Assembly (NCBI GenBank): GCA_949592205.1
Contig: CATIUR010000006.1
Span: 12,789,001-12,853,000 of the forward strand
From: Helichrysum umbraculigerum
Lineage: Eukaryota > Streptophyta > Magnoliopsida > Asterales > Asteraceae
Direction of reading: 5' to 3'
DNA length: 64,000 nucleotides
Below, one piece after another: positions 44,321 to 55,374 of the stretch (positions are counted from its first letter, which is position 1; every line of letters starts with the position of its first letter). Under the pieces are notes generated by a model. The model saw nothing but the letters and a program-made list of their open reading frames with translations. It had not been told where the DNA came from and made no database searches. The translations under genes were made by a program, and so were the position numbers.

Positions 44321-47300
44321 TTAGCTCTGAGTCGTGGATGGAGTGGAATCTGTGAATAGCTGTGGGTACTTGAGTCGCATTTGGTCTTCCCGTTCCCAAG
44401 TGAATTCCGGACCACACCGCGAATTCCACCGGACTTTAACGATGGGAATACGACTTTGTTTTAACTGTTTGACCTCACGGTCCATGATTTCCACTGGTGT
44501 CTCAACGAAATGAAGTTTATCATCGATATGAATTTCATCGAGAGGAATGATAAGTGTCTCGTCAGACAGACATTTCTTCAGGTTAGAAATGTGGAATGTG
44601 GGATGCACACTGCTAAGCTCGGGTGGCAGCTGCAAACAATATGCCACTGGACCAATCCTTTCCAGGATCTCAAATGGCCCAATGTATCTGGAGTTTAAAT
44701 TCCCGCGTTTACCAAAACGGATGACACCTTTCCAAGGTGATACTTTCAAGAGTACTCGATCCCCAACCTGGAACTCGAGATGTTTGCGTCTCACGTCAGC
44801 ATAACTTTTCTGACGATCACGTGCAGCTTTCAGCCGGTTTTGAATACCAATGATTTTCTCTGTTGTTTCGTGTATGATTTCAGGACCAGTGAGTTCGCTG
44901 TCTCCCACTTCGGTCCAACAGATAGGTGATCGGCTCTTACGACCGTACAGTGCCTCGAAAGGTGCAGCTCCAATACTGGTATGGTAGCTGTTGTTGTACG
45001 AGAACTCGCACAAGGGTAGGTGATGTTCCCAGTTTGCACCGAAATCAACTACGCAAGCCCGTAGCATGTCTTCCAGTGTTTGAATGGTTCGTTCACTTTG
45101 GCCGTCGGTTTGAGGATGATATGCAGTACTCATATCCAGACGAGTACCCAATGATTTTTGAAGTGACTGCCAAAAGTGAGATGTGAAACGACTATCTTTG
45201 TCATAAATAATCGAGATTGGAACGCCATGTCGTGATACAATTTCCTTGAGATAGATTCGTGTTAGGCGTTCCATTTTATCGGTTTCTTTGATGGCTAGGA
45301 AATGAGCAGATTTTGTGAGACGATCGACGATCACCCAAATGGTATCGCAACCGCTCGATGTTTTCGGAAGTTTCGTAATAAAATCCATGGATATCTGTTC
45401 CCATTTCCACTGAGGGATTTCCGGTTGTTGTAGCAAGCCGGAAGGTTTCTGATATTAGGCTTTGACTTTAGAGCAAGTAAGGCATTTGCCAACATATGTG
45501 GCGATGTCAGCTTTCATGTTTGGCCACCAATACAACTCTTTGATGCCATGATACATCTTGTCAGATCCAGGATGTATGGAGTACTTGGACTTGTGAGCTT
45601 CGTCCATCACCAAGTCTCGTAGGTTCCCAAAACTAGGCAACCAGATTCGGTTAGAGAAGTATTTGGCCCCAGTAGGTTTGGTTTCAAATTGTTGGTCCAT
45701 GCCACGCAAGGACTCGTTTTTGATGTTCTCAGGTTTGAGTGCTTCGAGTTGAGCGGTGAGAATCTGAATGATCAGATCATTGTGTATAGTCATACTGAGT
45801 GCTCGGACTCGAAGTGGCTTGGCACGTTCTTTTCGACTGAGGGCATCGGCAACAACATTTGCTTTGCCCGGATGATATCGGATCTCACAATCATAATCGG
45901 TAAGCAACTCGACCCATCGACGTTGCCTCATGTTGAGATCCTTTTGATCGAATATGTGCTGTAGGCTTTTGTGATCAGTAAAGATTATACATTTAGTTCC
46001 GTACAGATAGTGTCTCTAGATTTTGAGTGCAAACACTACGGCTCCCAATTCGAGGTCATGAGTGGTGTAATTCTTCTCGTGGATTTTGAGCTGTCGGGAG
46101 GCGTAGGCAATGACCTTGTCTCGTTGCATCAACACGCAACCAAGACCTTGGTGAGAAGCATCGCAGTATACCACGAAGTCATTGGTGCCTTCGGGTAGTG
46201 ATAGGATAGGTGCACTGCAAAGCTTTTGTTTCAACAGTTGAAATGCTGACTCTTGTTTATCAGTCTAATCGAACTTCTTTTCCTTCTGAGTCAGTTTCGT
46301 GAGAGGTTGGGCTATTTTTGAGAAATTCTCAATGAAACGCCGATAGTACCCGGCCAGTCCCAAAAACTGTCGTACTTCGGTTGGAGTTGTTGGCGATTGC
46401 CAATTTTTGATAGCCTCGATTTTAGATGGATCAACATGAATTCCTTGACTGTCAATCACGTGTCCAAGGAATTGAACGGTTTGCATCCAGAACTCACACT
46501 TGGAGAATTTAGCATATAACTCCTCGTGCTTAAGTAGTTCTAGGATGGTTGTGAGATGTTGCGCATGTTCTTGCTCGTTGCGCGAGTAGATCAAGATGTC
46601 ATCAATGAATACAATGACAAACTTGTCGAGATATGGTTTGCACACTCGGTTCATAAGGTCCATGAATACAGCCGGTGCGTTTGTTAAACCGAATGGCATT
46701 ACTTGGAACTCATAATGCCCGTAGCGAGTTCGGAAAGCTGTTTTCGGGATATCTGAGTCACGAACTCGGAGTTGATGATAACCTGACCGTAGGTCGATTT
46801 TTGAATAAAAACTCGATCCCTGAAGTTGGTCAAACAGGTCATCAATGCGGGGGAGAGGATAACGGTTCTTGACAGTTAACTTATTCAGTTCTCTGTAATC
46901 GATGCACATGCGGAAAGAACCGTCCATCTTTTTGACGAAAAACACTGGGGCTCCCCAAGGTGAAGTACTCGGTCTAATGAATCCTTTGTCCAGGAGTTCC
47001 TGTAATTGAGTAGACAACTCCTGAAGTTCGGATGGGGCTAACCGATACGGAGCTCGTGCCACGGGTGTTGCACCGGGCATAAGATCGATAGAGAACTCGA
47101 CCTGTCTTGTTGGTGGAAGACCAGGTAGTTCTTCGGGAAAGACTTCCAAAAAGTCTCGGACAATAGGCACATCCTCAAGTCGCTTCTCTTCTGACTTTTT
47201 CTCCATTACATGTGCGAGGATTGCCTGGTACCCTTTTCTCAAATACTTTTGGGTTTTCATACATGATATGATATTTAGTCTCGTCCCACCGGTCTCCCCT

Positions 47301-47514
47301 TGTATGATTAAAGTACTACCGGTGACGAGAGGAATACGAACAATTTTATCAAAGTAGACGATCTCAGCTCGGTGTTTGGATAACCAATCCATTCCAACAA
47401 TGATGTCGAAACTACCGATCTCGACAGGTATAAGATCAATGGTGAAGAGTTCATCGGCTAGTTTTAAAGTGCAATTAGGTATCACACTATCGGTTTCAAT
47501 AAGTTTACCATTAG
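44321..47514 (-). pseudogene. Gypsy pol: protease end, RT, RNase H, integrase, chromodomain
   Basis: Read downward from 47514, one frame encodes the protease C-terminal part (FDIIVGMDWL), RT with QVEFSIDLMPG, VIDFRELNK-like CIDYRELNKL and catalytic FIDDILIYS, then RNase H (VYCDASHQGLGCVL), integrase with an HHCC finger and DDE core (MDFITKLP, YDKDSRFTS, GQSERTIQ), the GPY/F motif, and a C-terminal chromodomain. Three nonsense codons interrupt the frame: TAG at 46265-46267 (in the RT-RNase H linker), TAG at 46016-46018 (in RNase H) and TAA at 45455-45457 (before the DDE core). The first two replace an expected Trp, the third probably a Glu. No frameshift was seen. This copy cannot make full Pol. 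Confidence 0.9.
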
Positions 47515-47519
47515 CTAAT
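47515..47519. other. Target duplication ctaat (left)
   Basis: The sequence ctaat is repeated at 61932-61936, the 5-bp duplication created when the LTR element at 47520-61931 entered the gypsy protease. Confidence 0.8.
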
Positions 47520-47550
47520 TGATGTGCTTACACCGTGTCGTTGTTTTTCA

Positions 47551-47555
47551 AATGA
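47551..47555. other. Target duplication aatga (left)
   Basis: The sequence aatga is repeated exactly at 59400-59404, bracketing the Sirevirus. Confidence 0.9.
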
Positions 47556-48244
47556 TGTTGGGTTAAAACTGTTTCAGGTCTGAGTTGAAGTTGTTGATGA
47601 AGACAGAGTATAAGTGATTAAAACTGTTTGTTTTAAAGGTTAAAACTGTCTTTACGAAGTTACAACTGATAGAAGATAACTGAAGAGAAGACAAGTGTTA
47701 CAACTGATTGAAGATAGATTACAACTGATAGTTATGTGTCTGTAAGTAGTTAAAACTGCTTATGTATTTGTAACTGTTAGTTATATATGAAACAGTTAAT
47801 ACTGATTATATATTTGTACTTAGTCTTATATTACAATTGAAGCAGTTACCACTGAATGTGTAACAGTTACAACTGTTTACTTCAGAATGGTAGTTACAAC
47901 TGTTTATGATTTTGTGATAAGTATGAGTCGGTTATGGAAGTTATTTTATTCCATATTCGTAGGAGATTGTATAGGACTCTATGTGTTATAAATAGAGATC
48001 CTTTAGACCTAGATAGGTTAATGATAATTGCGCAGCTTCAAGGTTTTCTGTAACCCTAATACATCAAGTGTATTCGTCTTATATCATTAATAAGATTGAA
48101 GCTTTCGGTATATTATTGTGTTCATCATATTAATTAATATTCGTTGATCTTCTTAATATTATTGAGTGTGATTCCGCAACTTCTCAATAATATATTCAAG
48201 GCTTATTACGTAAGATTGTTTATTAAGTTAAACAGGGACTAACA
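47556..48244 (+). repeat. Sirevirus 5' LTR
   Basis: It starts TGTTGGGTTAAAACTG and ends GGGACTAACA. A TATA box TATAAATA lies at 47987-47994. The U3 part (47565-47910) contains about a dozen AACTG or CAGTTA motifs, many as TTAMAACTG. Confidence 0.95.
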
Positions 48245-48247
48245 AAG

Positions 48248-48259
48248 TGGTATCAGAGC
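48248..48259 (+). other. Primer-binding site
   Basis: TGGTATCAGAGC lies 3 bp after the 5' LTR. It is the complement of the 3' end of plant initiator Met-tRNA, the common primer for Copia elements. Confidence 0.9.
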
Positions 48260-48342
48260 AAGTGAAGCTTTGAAGACAGGAAGATCTGGGATTATTAGTA
48301 TTAGTATTTGAGTTTTAGTTCAGATATTAAGTTTTGATTTCA

Positions 48343-51063
48343 ATGGCGACTGAAGGTAATGAAGGAATTCAAGCTACAAAGATTCCAATGCTTAAACCTG
48401 ATGAGTTTGACCTATGGAAGGTCAGAATCAGGCAATATATGCTTCTCACGGATTATCAGATGTGGGAAGTTGTTGTTAATGGTATTCCAGTAACGCTTGA
48501 TGGTGATGGAGTAAAGCAACCAAGAGCACCACCAACATCTGAAGCAGAGAGGAAAATCAGATCTACTGAGTACAAGGCACTTAGTACTCTGTTGCTATCC
48601 ATTCCGAATGAGCATCAGAGCAGATTTGATAATTGTGAAGATCCCAAGGTACTAATGGAGGCGATTGAGAAGAGGTTTGGTGGTAATGATAACACCAAAA
48701 AGAATAAAAGATCTCTGTTAAAGCAACAATTTGAAAATTTTAGCCATGTGAAAACTGAAACTCTAACTCAAACCTTTGATAGGTTTACTAAATTAGTTGG
48801 AGAATTGGAAAATCACAAGGTTAAGATTGACAAAGAAGATCTTAACAGAAAGTTCTTAAGATCATTAGGTGATGAATGGACAATCTATACTGTTGGATTG
48901 AGGCAGAGTTCAGACATTGAAGTTAAGGAACTAGAAGATATATACAATGATCTGAGGAACTTTGAGTCTGAGGTGGAAAGTAAGAAGCAAGCAACTGGAT
49001 ATAGTCATAATGCTGCTTTTATGTCTATGGCTGGAACAAAGGTAGAATCAAGTCAAATGGGTTCTACTTATGTTTCAGGGGGAGCAGGATCATCATCAAA
49101 TAGTTCTAATGATCAGATATTAGAATCTTTCTTTGCAAGTAATGTGAATTCTTCACTTACTAATGAAGATCTGGAACAATTTGATGGTGATGATCTAGAG
49201 GAGATGGACATCAAGTGGCAAATTGCATTGATTACTCAGAGAGCAAAAAGGTTCATGCAGAGGACTGGTAGGAACAACTTTGCATACAAGAGGAATGATG
49301 CTAATTGGGTTGATAAGAGCAAGATTGAGTGTTTCAACTGTCACAAGATGGGACACTTTGCCAGAGAATGCAGAAACCCTAGGCAAGAGCAGAATGGTAA
49401 TGGTCAGAGATCTGGAAGCACTGGAACACAGACAAGAAACATTCCAATTCAGGGGGCTTCAGCAAATGCTTTGGTGTCTATGGATGGCTGTGGATGGGAC
49501 TGGAGTGATCAAGAAGAGCATGTTGTGAAGAATCAATGTCTCATGGCCATTGCAGAATCTGACAAAAAGTCAGAAGTTCCTTCTGAGGTACAAAATAAAT
49601 TATGTTCTGCTGTTTGTAAACAAACTGTTAAACACTACAGAGATCATAATATAAAAGTGTGTGAGGAACTAAAACAATGGGAAATCAAAAGTAAACACAC
49701 CATAGCAGTCATTGAAAATCTGGAAAATCAAATAAAGGCATATGAAGTCAATGCAACACAGTTTAAATATGACATTGAATATGCTAGGTGGGAGAGAGAC
49801 ACTTTTAAAGATAAAGTTGAGTTGTTGTCTAAGAAACTTACTGAGGTCACATGTGAAAGAGATAGTATAAGGCTTGATGTAAGTAAATTAGAACATGCTT
49901 CAAAGAGTGTAAATAAACTTATTAATTCACAGATTCATGATAAACTTAAGACTGGATTAGGGTACAATAATGTACCTCCACCTTATAATCACACCTACTT
50001 TCCTCCTAAAAGTGAAATTGATATAAATTCACTTAAAAGAGGAATGATATATGAGGTTAAAAAGGCTGATCCAATTAAAAGTTTATCTGATGATGAACTG
50101 TTTGTAGAAGGTGAAGTTAGTGACTGGACTGAAGAAGATGATCAGAGTGATAGGACATCTGATAGTGAGAAGAGTGTGAAATCTGAATCATCTAAGTCTG
50201 AGTCAACATGTGAGAATGTGAGGAGAGTAATTACTGATCTAGTTTCTAATCGTAAAACTGATAAACTAGAAGAGGGTAAGAAGATGTTTAAGGAAAAGGT
50301 TAAACTGGACTTAGAGAATGTGAGCATGAATACTAACAAATCTAAACATGGGTTAGGATATGTTAGTAATACAGTTAATTCAGTTACTAAACCTGTTGTT
50401 AAATCTGTTGTGAATAACTGTGTTAATTGTAAATGTAAAGCAAGTACTTCTTCTTCACAGAATTTTCAAAATCAAAAACCCAGAGGTAATCAAAGAAATT
50501 GGAATCAAATGGTTTCACAAAAACTGGGTAATAATGTTACTGTGATTAAAGAAATGTCTTGCTTTATATGTGGAAAAATGGGTCATCTTCAATATGACTG
50601 CTATCATAATCCTGAGAATGTTCAAAGGATTAGAAAACAGTCATGGACAAAAGCAAATATGAGTAACAAACAAAATTTTCAATCAAAAGTTAATCGTACT
50701 GCCAGAGTTCAGAAGATAAACCCAAAGGCTAACAAGTTAAGCGCTGCTACAGGTAAATCTACTGTTGCAGTAATAACAAATTTAGCCAAAAGTTTAAAGA
50801 CTAAAACAGTGGTAACCAAATACAAAAACAGTGTTAACAAAATTAACACTGACTCTTCGATTGGTAAAACAGTTAAAACTGTTAAGCCAAAGAACACTGT
50901 TAAGTCTAAAATAAGTTGGATTTGGACACCTATTAAGTCTGATAAATTAACAGATCCAAATACCAACAGTGCTTCACAATCAATAATCTTCAAGAAAGTT
51001 GAATATGTGAATGCACATGGGAAACCCAAAGCCAAATTGGTTTGGGTTCCCAAGAGAAATTAA
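48343..51063 (+). CDS. gag: Sirevirus Gag
   Basis: The ORF starts at the ATG of MATEGNEGIQ (48343) and is about 906 aa. The N-terminal ~230 residues form the capsid-like UBN2/retrotran_gag domain (LKPDEFDLWKVRIRQYML, RSLGDEWTIYTVGLRQ). A CCHC zinc knuckle CFNCHKMGHFARECRNP lies at about residue 330, a coiled-coil stretch at ~380-540, and a second knuckle, CFICGKMGHLQYDC, at about residue 745. The C-terminus is Lys/Ser/Thr-rich. Gag packages the element RNA into virus-like particles. The long Gag with coiled coils is typical of Sireviruses. It ends at TAA 51061-51063, in the same frame as pol. Confidence 0.92.
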   Translation: MATEGNEGIQATKIPMLKPDEFDLWKVRIRQYMLLTDYQMWEVVVNGIPVTLDGDGVKQPRAPPTSEAERKIRSTEYKALSTLLLSIPNEHQSRFDNCEDPKVLMEAIEKRFGGNDNTKKNKRSLLKQQFENFSHVKTETLTQTFDRFTKLVGELENHKVKIDKEDLNRKFLRSLGDEWTIYTVGLRQSSDIEVKELEDIYNDLRNFESEVESKKQATGYSHNAAFMSMAGTKVESSQMGSTYVSGGAGSSSNSSNDQILESFFASNVNSSLTNEDLEQFDGDDLEEMDIKWQIALITQRAKRFMQRTGRNNFAYKRNDANWVDKSKIECFNCHKMGHFARECRNPRQEQNGNGQRSGSTGTQTRNIPIQGASANALVSMDGCGWDWSDQEEHVVKNQCLMAIAESDKKSEVPSEVQNKLCSAVCKQTVKHYRDHNIKVCEELKQWEIKSKHTIAVIENLENQIKAYEVNATQFKYDIEYARWERDTFKDKVELLSKKLTEVTCERDSIRLDVSKLEHASKSVNKLINSQIHDKLKTGLGYNNVPPPYNHTYFPPKSEIDINSLKRGMIYEVKKADPIKSLSDDELFVEGEVSDWTEEDDQSDRTSDSEKSVKSESSKSESTCENVRRVITDLVSNRKTDKLEEGKKMFKEKVKLDLENVSMNTNKSKHGLGYVSNTVNSVTKPVVKSVVNNCVNCKCKASTSSSQNFQNQKPRGNQRNWNQMVSQKLGNNVTVIKEMSCFICGKMGHLQYDCYHNPENVQRIRKQSWTKANMSNKQNFQSKVNRTARVQKINPKANKLSAATGKSTVAVITNLAKSLKTKTVVTKYKNSVNKINTDSSIGKTVKTVKPKNTVKSKISWIWTPIKSDKLTDPNTNSASQSIIFKKVEYVNAHGKPKAKLVWVPKRN

Positions 51064-51075
51064 TTCTCTTTTTGA

Positions 51076-54000
51076 CTGTTTGTGCAGGGCAAGCCAAAGA
51101 GCTTATGGCATATTGATAGTGGATGCTCAAGGCACATGACTGGAGACAAAGAAAAGCTGCAGGATTTCAAATCTTTTGATGGTGGATATGTAGCTTTTGG
51201 AAGCAATCCAAAAGGAGGAAGGATCACAGGGAAAGGAACAGTTCAGAGTGAAAAGCTAAGTTTTGATAATGTTTATTTTGTGGAACAACTGAGGTATAAT
51301 TTACTAAGTGTGAGTCAAATCACAGATAAAAAGAACCCAGTTCATTTTACTGACACTGAATGCCTTATCTTATCCAAGGAATTCAAAATACCTGAAAACA
51401 TGATTTTAATGAGAATTCCAAGGCAAGATAATGTATATAAGTGTGACGTAGTAAATATGACACCTCAACCTGATTTAAACTGTCTTATTTCTAGAGCAAG
51501 TGTGAATGAATCTGAACTGTGGCATAGGAGGATGTGTCACATGAATTTCAAAACCATTAATAAACTTGTCAAAAACAAGCTTGTTAGAGGTTTGCCTGAA
51601 AAGGTCTATTCATGTGATGATCATTGTGTTTCTTGTCAAAAGGGAAAGCAACACAAGTCTTCATTTAAGTCCAAATCTGTGAACACAAATAGCACACCCT
51701 TACACTTATTGCATATGGACTTATTTGGACCAACCAGTATAAGTAGTATGGGGAAAAAGTCTTATTGCCTTGTGATTATTGATGATTACACTAGATTTAC
51801 ATGGGTTTTCTTTCTTAGGACAAAGGATGAGACAGGTGAAATACTTAGATCATTTATAACTAAGATGGAAAATCAATTGGATAAAAGAGTAAAGATCATC
51901 AGAAGTGATAATGGAACAGAATTTAAAAATCATGAGATGGATAAATTCTGTGAAGTTAAAGGTATTAAGAGAGAATTTAGTGCACCTAGAACTCCTCAAC
52001 AAAATGGAGTAGCTGAAAGGAGGAATAGGACACTGATTGAGGCTGCTAGAACCATGCTATCTGATGCAAAGCTACCTATGTCTTTTTGGGCAGAGGCAGT
52101 TAGCACAGCTTGCTATATTCAGAATAGAGTATTAGTTGTTAAGCCTCATAACAAGACACCATATGAACTGTTATTTAAGAGAAAGCCTTTGGTTAGTTTC
52201 TTAAAATCTTTTGGGTGTCCTTGTACTATCTTAAATACCAAAGATCACTTAGGTAAGTTTCAAAGTAAGGCTGATGAGGGGATATTTGTTGGTTATTCTA
52301 TTCAAAGTAAATCTTATAGGGTATTCAATCAAAGGACCAGAATCATAGAAGAATCAATGCACATCACTTTTAATGAAAACACTGTTAATCCTGAAGGAAA
52401 AGGTCCTGAATCACTGTTTGATATTGATGCACTTAATACTGCTTTTAGATATACAAATGTGGATACTAGTGCAGGTACAAGTACAGGTATAAATACAGGA
52501 ACAGGTGATGGAGAAGGTAAGTCAGACTCAGGAATATCAGCTGGTGTGAAGAAGGATTCATTGGAATATATATTATTTCCAATTTGGTCTCCTGATCCCC
52601 CAGAAGTGTTTGAAACTGATCAACCAAAGACATCACAGAATGTGGAAACAGGAAAATCAGATGAAACATCATTTTCTCATGTTGATGATTCTGATAGACC
52701 TATTATTGAAGACAGTACAGAAGACAGTGATATGAGTCCAGTACAGAAGTATACAAAGGCAAGTGTGAATGTTGATCAGACACCAACAAAGCATCTTGAC
52801 AAGGAGCAGGAACAATTGAATTATCTACATTTGATGAGCTCTACTCCTGTGTCAAAGAGAATTGCAAGAGAAGTGTCAAGTAGTGAGTCTGGACAAGAAG
52901 GGAATTTTACCAACTTGGAGGAGAGGATTCAAGAAACAGCAGCATCTAAATACATTACTCATAAAGATCATCCACTTGAGAATGTAATAGGAGATATTGA
53001 ATCTGCTGTTAAAACAAGAAATCAAAGTCAGGTGTTTGAAGCTTCAGCAAATGAGGAAGAAGTAAATCTTGATACAGAAGCTGTTAATACTTCTTTGTTT
53101 GCCTGTTTTCTGTCTCAAACAGAACCAAAGAAGGTTACTGAAGCTTTGAGAGATCCTAGTTGGATTGAAGCTATGCAAGAGGAGTTGCTTCAGTTTAAGA
53201 TTCAAGAAGTCTGGACATTGGTTGATTTGCCTAAAGGGAAGAAGGCAATTGGTACTAAATGGATTTTCAAAAACAAGAAGGATGAAAGAGGTATAGTGAT
53301 CAAAAACAAGGCTAGATTGGTTGCACAGGGGTATTCACAAGAAGAGGGGATTGATTATGATGAGGTTTTTGCACCTGTTGCAAGAATAGAGGCTATTAGA
53401 TTGTTTTTGGCTTATGCTTCATTTAAGGGATTCATTGTGTATCAGATGGATGTTAAGAGTGCTTTTCTGTATGGCATTATACAGGAAGAGGTATATGTTT
53501 GTCAACCACCAGGGTTTGAAGATTCTAAGTTTCCTGACAAAGTTTTCAAACTGGATAAAGCTCTTTATGGCTTACATCAAGCACCTAGAGCCTGGTATGA
53601 TACTTTTTCAGATTATCTGTTGCAGAATGGATTCAAAAGGGGTGCAATAGATAAAACTTTGTTTACTAAAAGAATTAAGAATGATATACTATTGGTTCAA
53701 GTCTATGTAGATGGTATCATTTTTGGTTCAACAAAGGATAGTCTTTGCAAGGAGTTTGAATCATTGATGCATGAAAAGTTCAAGATGAGCTCCATGGGGG
53801 AATTAACATTTTTCTTGGGGCTGCAAGTAAAGCAACAGAAAGAAGGAATCTTTATTCATCAAAGTAAGTATATTAATGATATACTGGATCGGTTTGGGTA
53901 CAAAGATGCTAAAGTTGCAAGCACACCAGTGGAGACAAACAAGAAATTACATGCAGATCTTGAGGGGGAGAGTGTGGATGAACATCTTTACAGATCAATG

Positions 54001-54648
54001 ATTGGATCTCTTATGTATCTCACCTCATCAAGGCCTGACATCATGTTTGCTGTGTGCTTATGTGCTAGATTTCAAGCTAATCCAAAGCTGTCACATCTTC
54101 TTGCAGTCAAAAGAATATTTAGATATTTAAAGGGTCAACCAAAATTGGGCCTTTGGTATCCAAAGTTTACTTCCTTTGATCTGATAGCTTACACAGATAG
54201 TGATTATGGAGGAGCTAATCTGGACAGGAAATCTACATCAGGAGGTTGTCAATTTTTGGGAGAAAGATTGGTTTCATGGCAATGCAAGAAACAAACCACT
54301 GTATCTACATCTACAGCAGAGGTAGAATATGTAGCAGCTGCAAGTTGCTGTGCTCAAGTGCTATGGATTCAGAATCAGATGCTAAATTATGGTTTTACCT
54401 TTCTTAATACTCCTATCTTTATTGATAATAGCTCTGCAATCAGTATTATTAATAACCCAGTTAAACATTCTAAAACAAAGCACATTGAAATCAGATATCA
54501 TTTCATTAGAGATTGTAATGAGAAAAGACTTATTCAAATTTTGAAAGTTCATACTGATAATCAGTTTGCTGATCTGTTTACAAAAGCTTTTGATGTAGGC
54601 AGATTCACATTCTTGGTTACTAGTATTGGAATGATCAATTTGTCATAA
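51076..54648 (+). CDS. pol: Sirevirus Pol (protease, integrase, RT, RNase H), RT box altered
   Basis: The frame is open from 51076 to TAA at 54646-54648, with no natural ATG at its start. In order: aspartic protease (HIDSGCSRHMTG), integrase HHCC finger (CDDHCVSCQKGKQ) and DDE core (HMDLFGP, RSDNGTEFKNH, QQNGVAERRNRT), RT (GTKWIFKNKKDERG, QMDVKSAFLYG, LYGLHQAPRAWYD) and RNase H (DRKSTSGGCQFLG, STAEVEYVAA). The RT catalytic box at 53704-53715 is YVDG; Copia RTs have YVDD, and the second Asp binds the catalytic metal. One base (GAT or GAC to GGT) explains it. The rest is intact, so this copy probably needs RT from a relative. Two in-frame stops (TAA 51061, TGA 51073) separate it from gag. Confidence 0.93.
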   Translation: MFVQGKPKSLWHIDSGCSRHMTGDKEKLQDFKSFDGGYVAFGSNPKGGRITGKGTVQSEKLSFDNVYFVEQLRYNLLSVSQITDKKNPVHFTDTECLILSKEFKIPENMILMRIPRQDNVYKCDVVNMTPQPDLNCLISRASVNESELWHRRMCHMNFKTINKLVKNKLVRGLPEKVYSCDDHCVSCQKGKQHKSSFKSKSVNTNSTPLHLLHMDLFGPTSISSMGKKSYCLVIIDDYTRFTWVFFLRTKDETGEILRSFITKMENQLDKRVKIIRSDNGTEFKNHEMDKFCEVKGIKREFSAPRTPQQNGVAERRNRTLIEAARTMLSDAKLPMSFWAEAVSTACYIQNRVLVVKPHNKTPYELLFKRKPLVSFLKSFGCPCTILNTKDHLGKFQSKADEGIFVGYSIQSKSYRVFNQRTRIIEESMHITFNENTVNPEGKGPESLFDIDALNTAFRYTNVDTSAGTSTGINTGTGDGEGKSDSGISAGVKKDSLEYILFPIWSPDPPEVFETDQPKTSQNVETGKSDETSFSHVDDSDRPIIEDSTEDSDMSPVQKYTKASVNVDQTPTKHLDKEQEQLNYLHLMSSTPVSKRIAREVSSSESGQEGNFTNLEERIQETAASKYITHKDHPLENVIGDIESAVKTRNQSQVFEASANEEEVNLDTEAVNTSLFACFLSQTEPKKVTEALRDPSWIEAMQEELLQFKIQEVWTLVDLPKGKKAIGTKWIFKNKKDERGIVIKNKARLVAQGYSQEEGIDYDEVFAPVARIEAIRLFLAYASFKGFIVYQMDVKSAFLYGIIQEEVYVCQPPGFEDSKFPDKVFKLDKALYGLHQAPRAWYDTFSDYLLQNGFKRGAIDKTLFTKRIKNDILLVQVYVDGIIFGSTKDSLCKEFESLMHEKFKMSSMGELTFFLGLQVKQQKEGIFIHQSKYINDILDRFGYKDAKVASTPVETNKKLHADLEGESVDEHLYRSMIGSLMYLTSSRPDIMFAVCLCARFQANPKLSHLLAVKRIFRYLKGQPKLGLWYPKFTSFDLIAYTDSDYGGANLDRKSTSGGCQFLGERLVSWQCKKQTTVSTSTAEVEYVAAASCCAQVLWIQNQMLNYGFTFLNTPIFIDNSSAISIINNPVKHSKTKHIEIRYHFIRDCNEKRLIQILKVHTDNQFADLFTKAFDVGRFTFLVTSIGMINLS

Positions 54649-55374
54649 GTTATTTTTCTTATCACTGCTTTCTGTGAATAATATCTACTGTGATTTCAAT
54701 ATTGGGTTAATACTGATTTGTTAATTAAACACTGATTGTGTGTATTGTGTTTTGTTATCACTGTTTCCTACTTTTAGTATAAACAGTGGTAATAATCACT
54801 TCACCACTGTTGGTGTATAGTTAACACTGTATACTTGTATTATTGTTTGGAATTATCACCGCAGGTTATATTGCTATGTCTTGGAGTCTAACTTATGCAG
54901 GTGTTTATGAAGTTTCATTGCTTGTGGAGTTTAATTTTCGGTAAAAAAAATAAAAATAAAATAAAATAAAAATCAACCACTGCTTTGTTTATAAGATTTT
55001 GCTAGAACTGAAGTACTACTTGTATTAAGTTAAGCACTGCCTTGGTCGGTTGGTACTGCTTGTACAAGTGAGCACTGCTAGCTTTATTATGTAAATGATG
55101 CATTTGAGAAACCAAGTGTTGATTACCACTGATGGTTATTTTCACAATTATCACTGAACGTGTTATTTTACTTAATTAACACTGTTTTAGTTATAATTGG
55201 GGATATGATCAAATTAGGGCTTAAAACTGATTTAATTTCAGTACTTAACTCTCAACACTTAGGGTTTCTCATTACGCTTTCAAAATTACACATACAAACA
55301 ACTGCGCTAAGTCTCATCGATTCTCAATTCTGTAAAATCATCTTCGATTCTTCTCGATTACTTGATTTCTTATC
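54649..55374 (+). other. Sirevirus spacer between pol and ORF3
   Basis: No ORF is credible here. The first ~500 bp again carry many AACACTG / CACTG motifs like the LTR. The last ~140 bp are C/T-rich (acttagggtttctcattacg, then attcttctcgattac), like a plant 5' leader. Confidence 0.5.
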
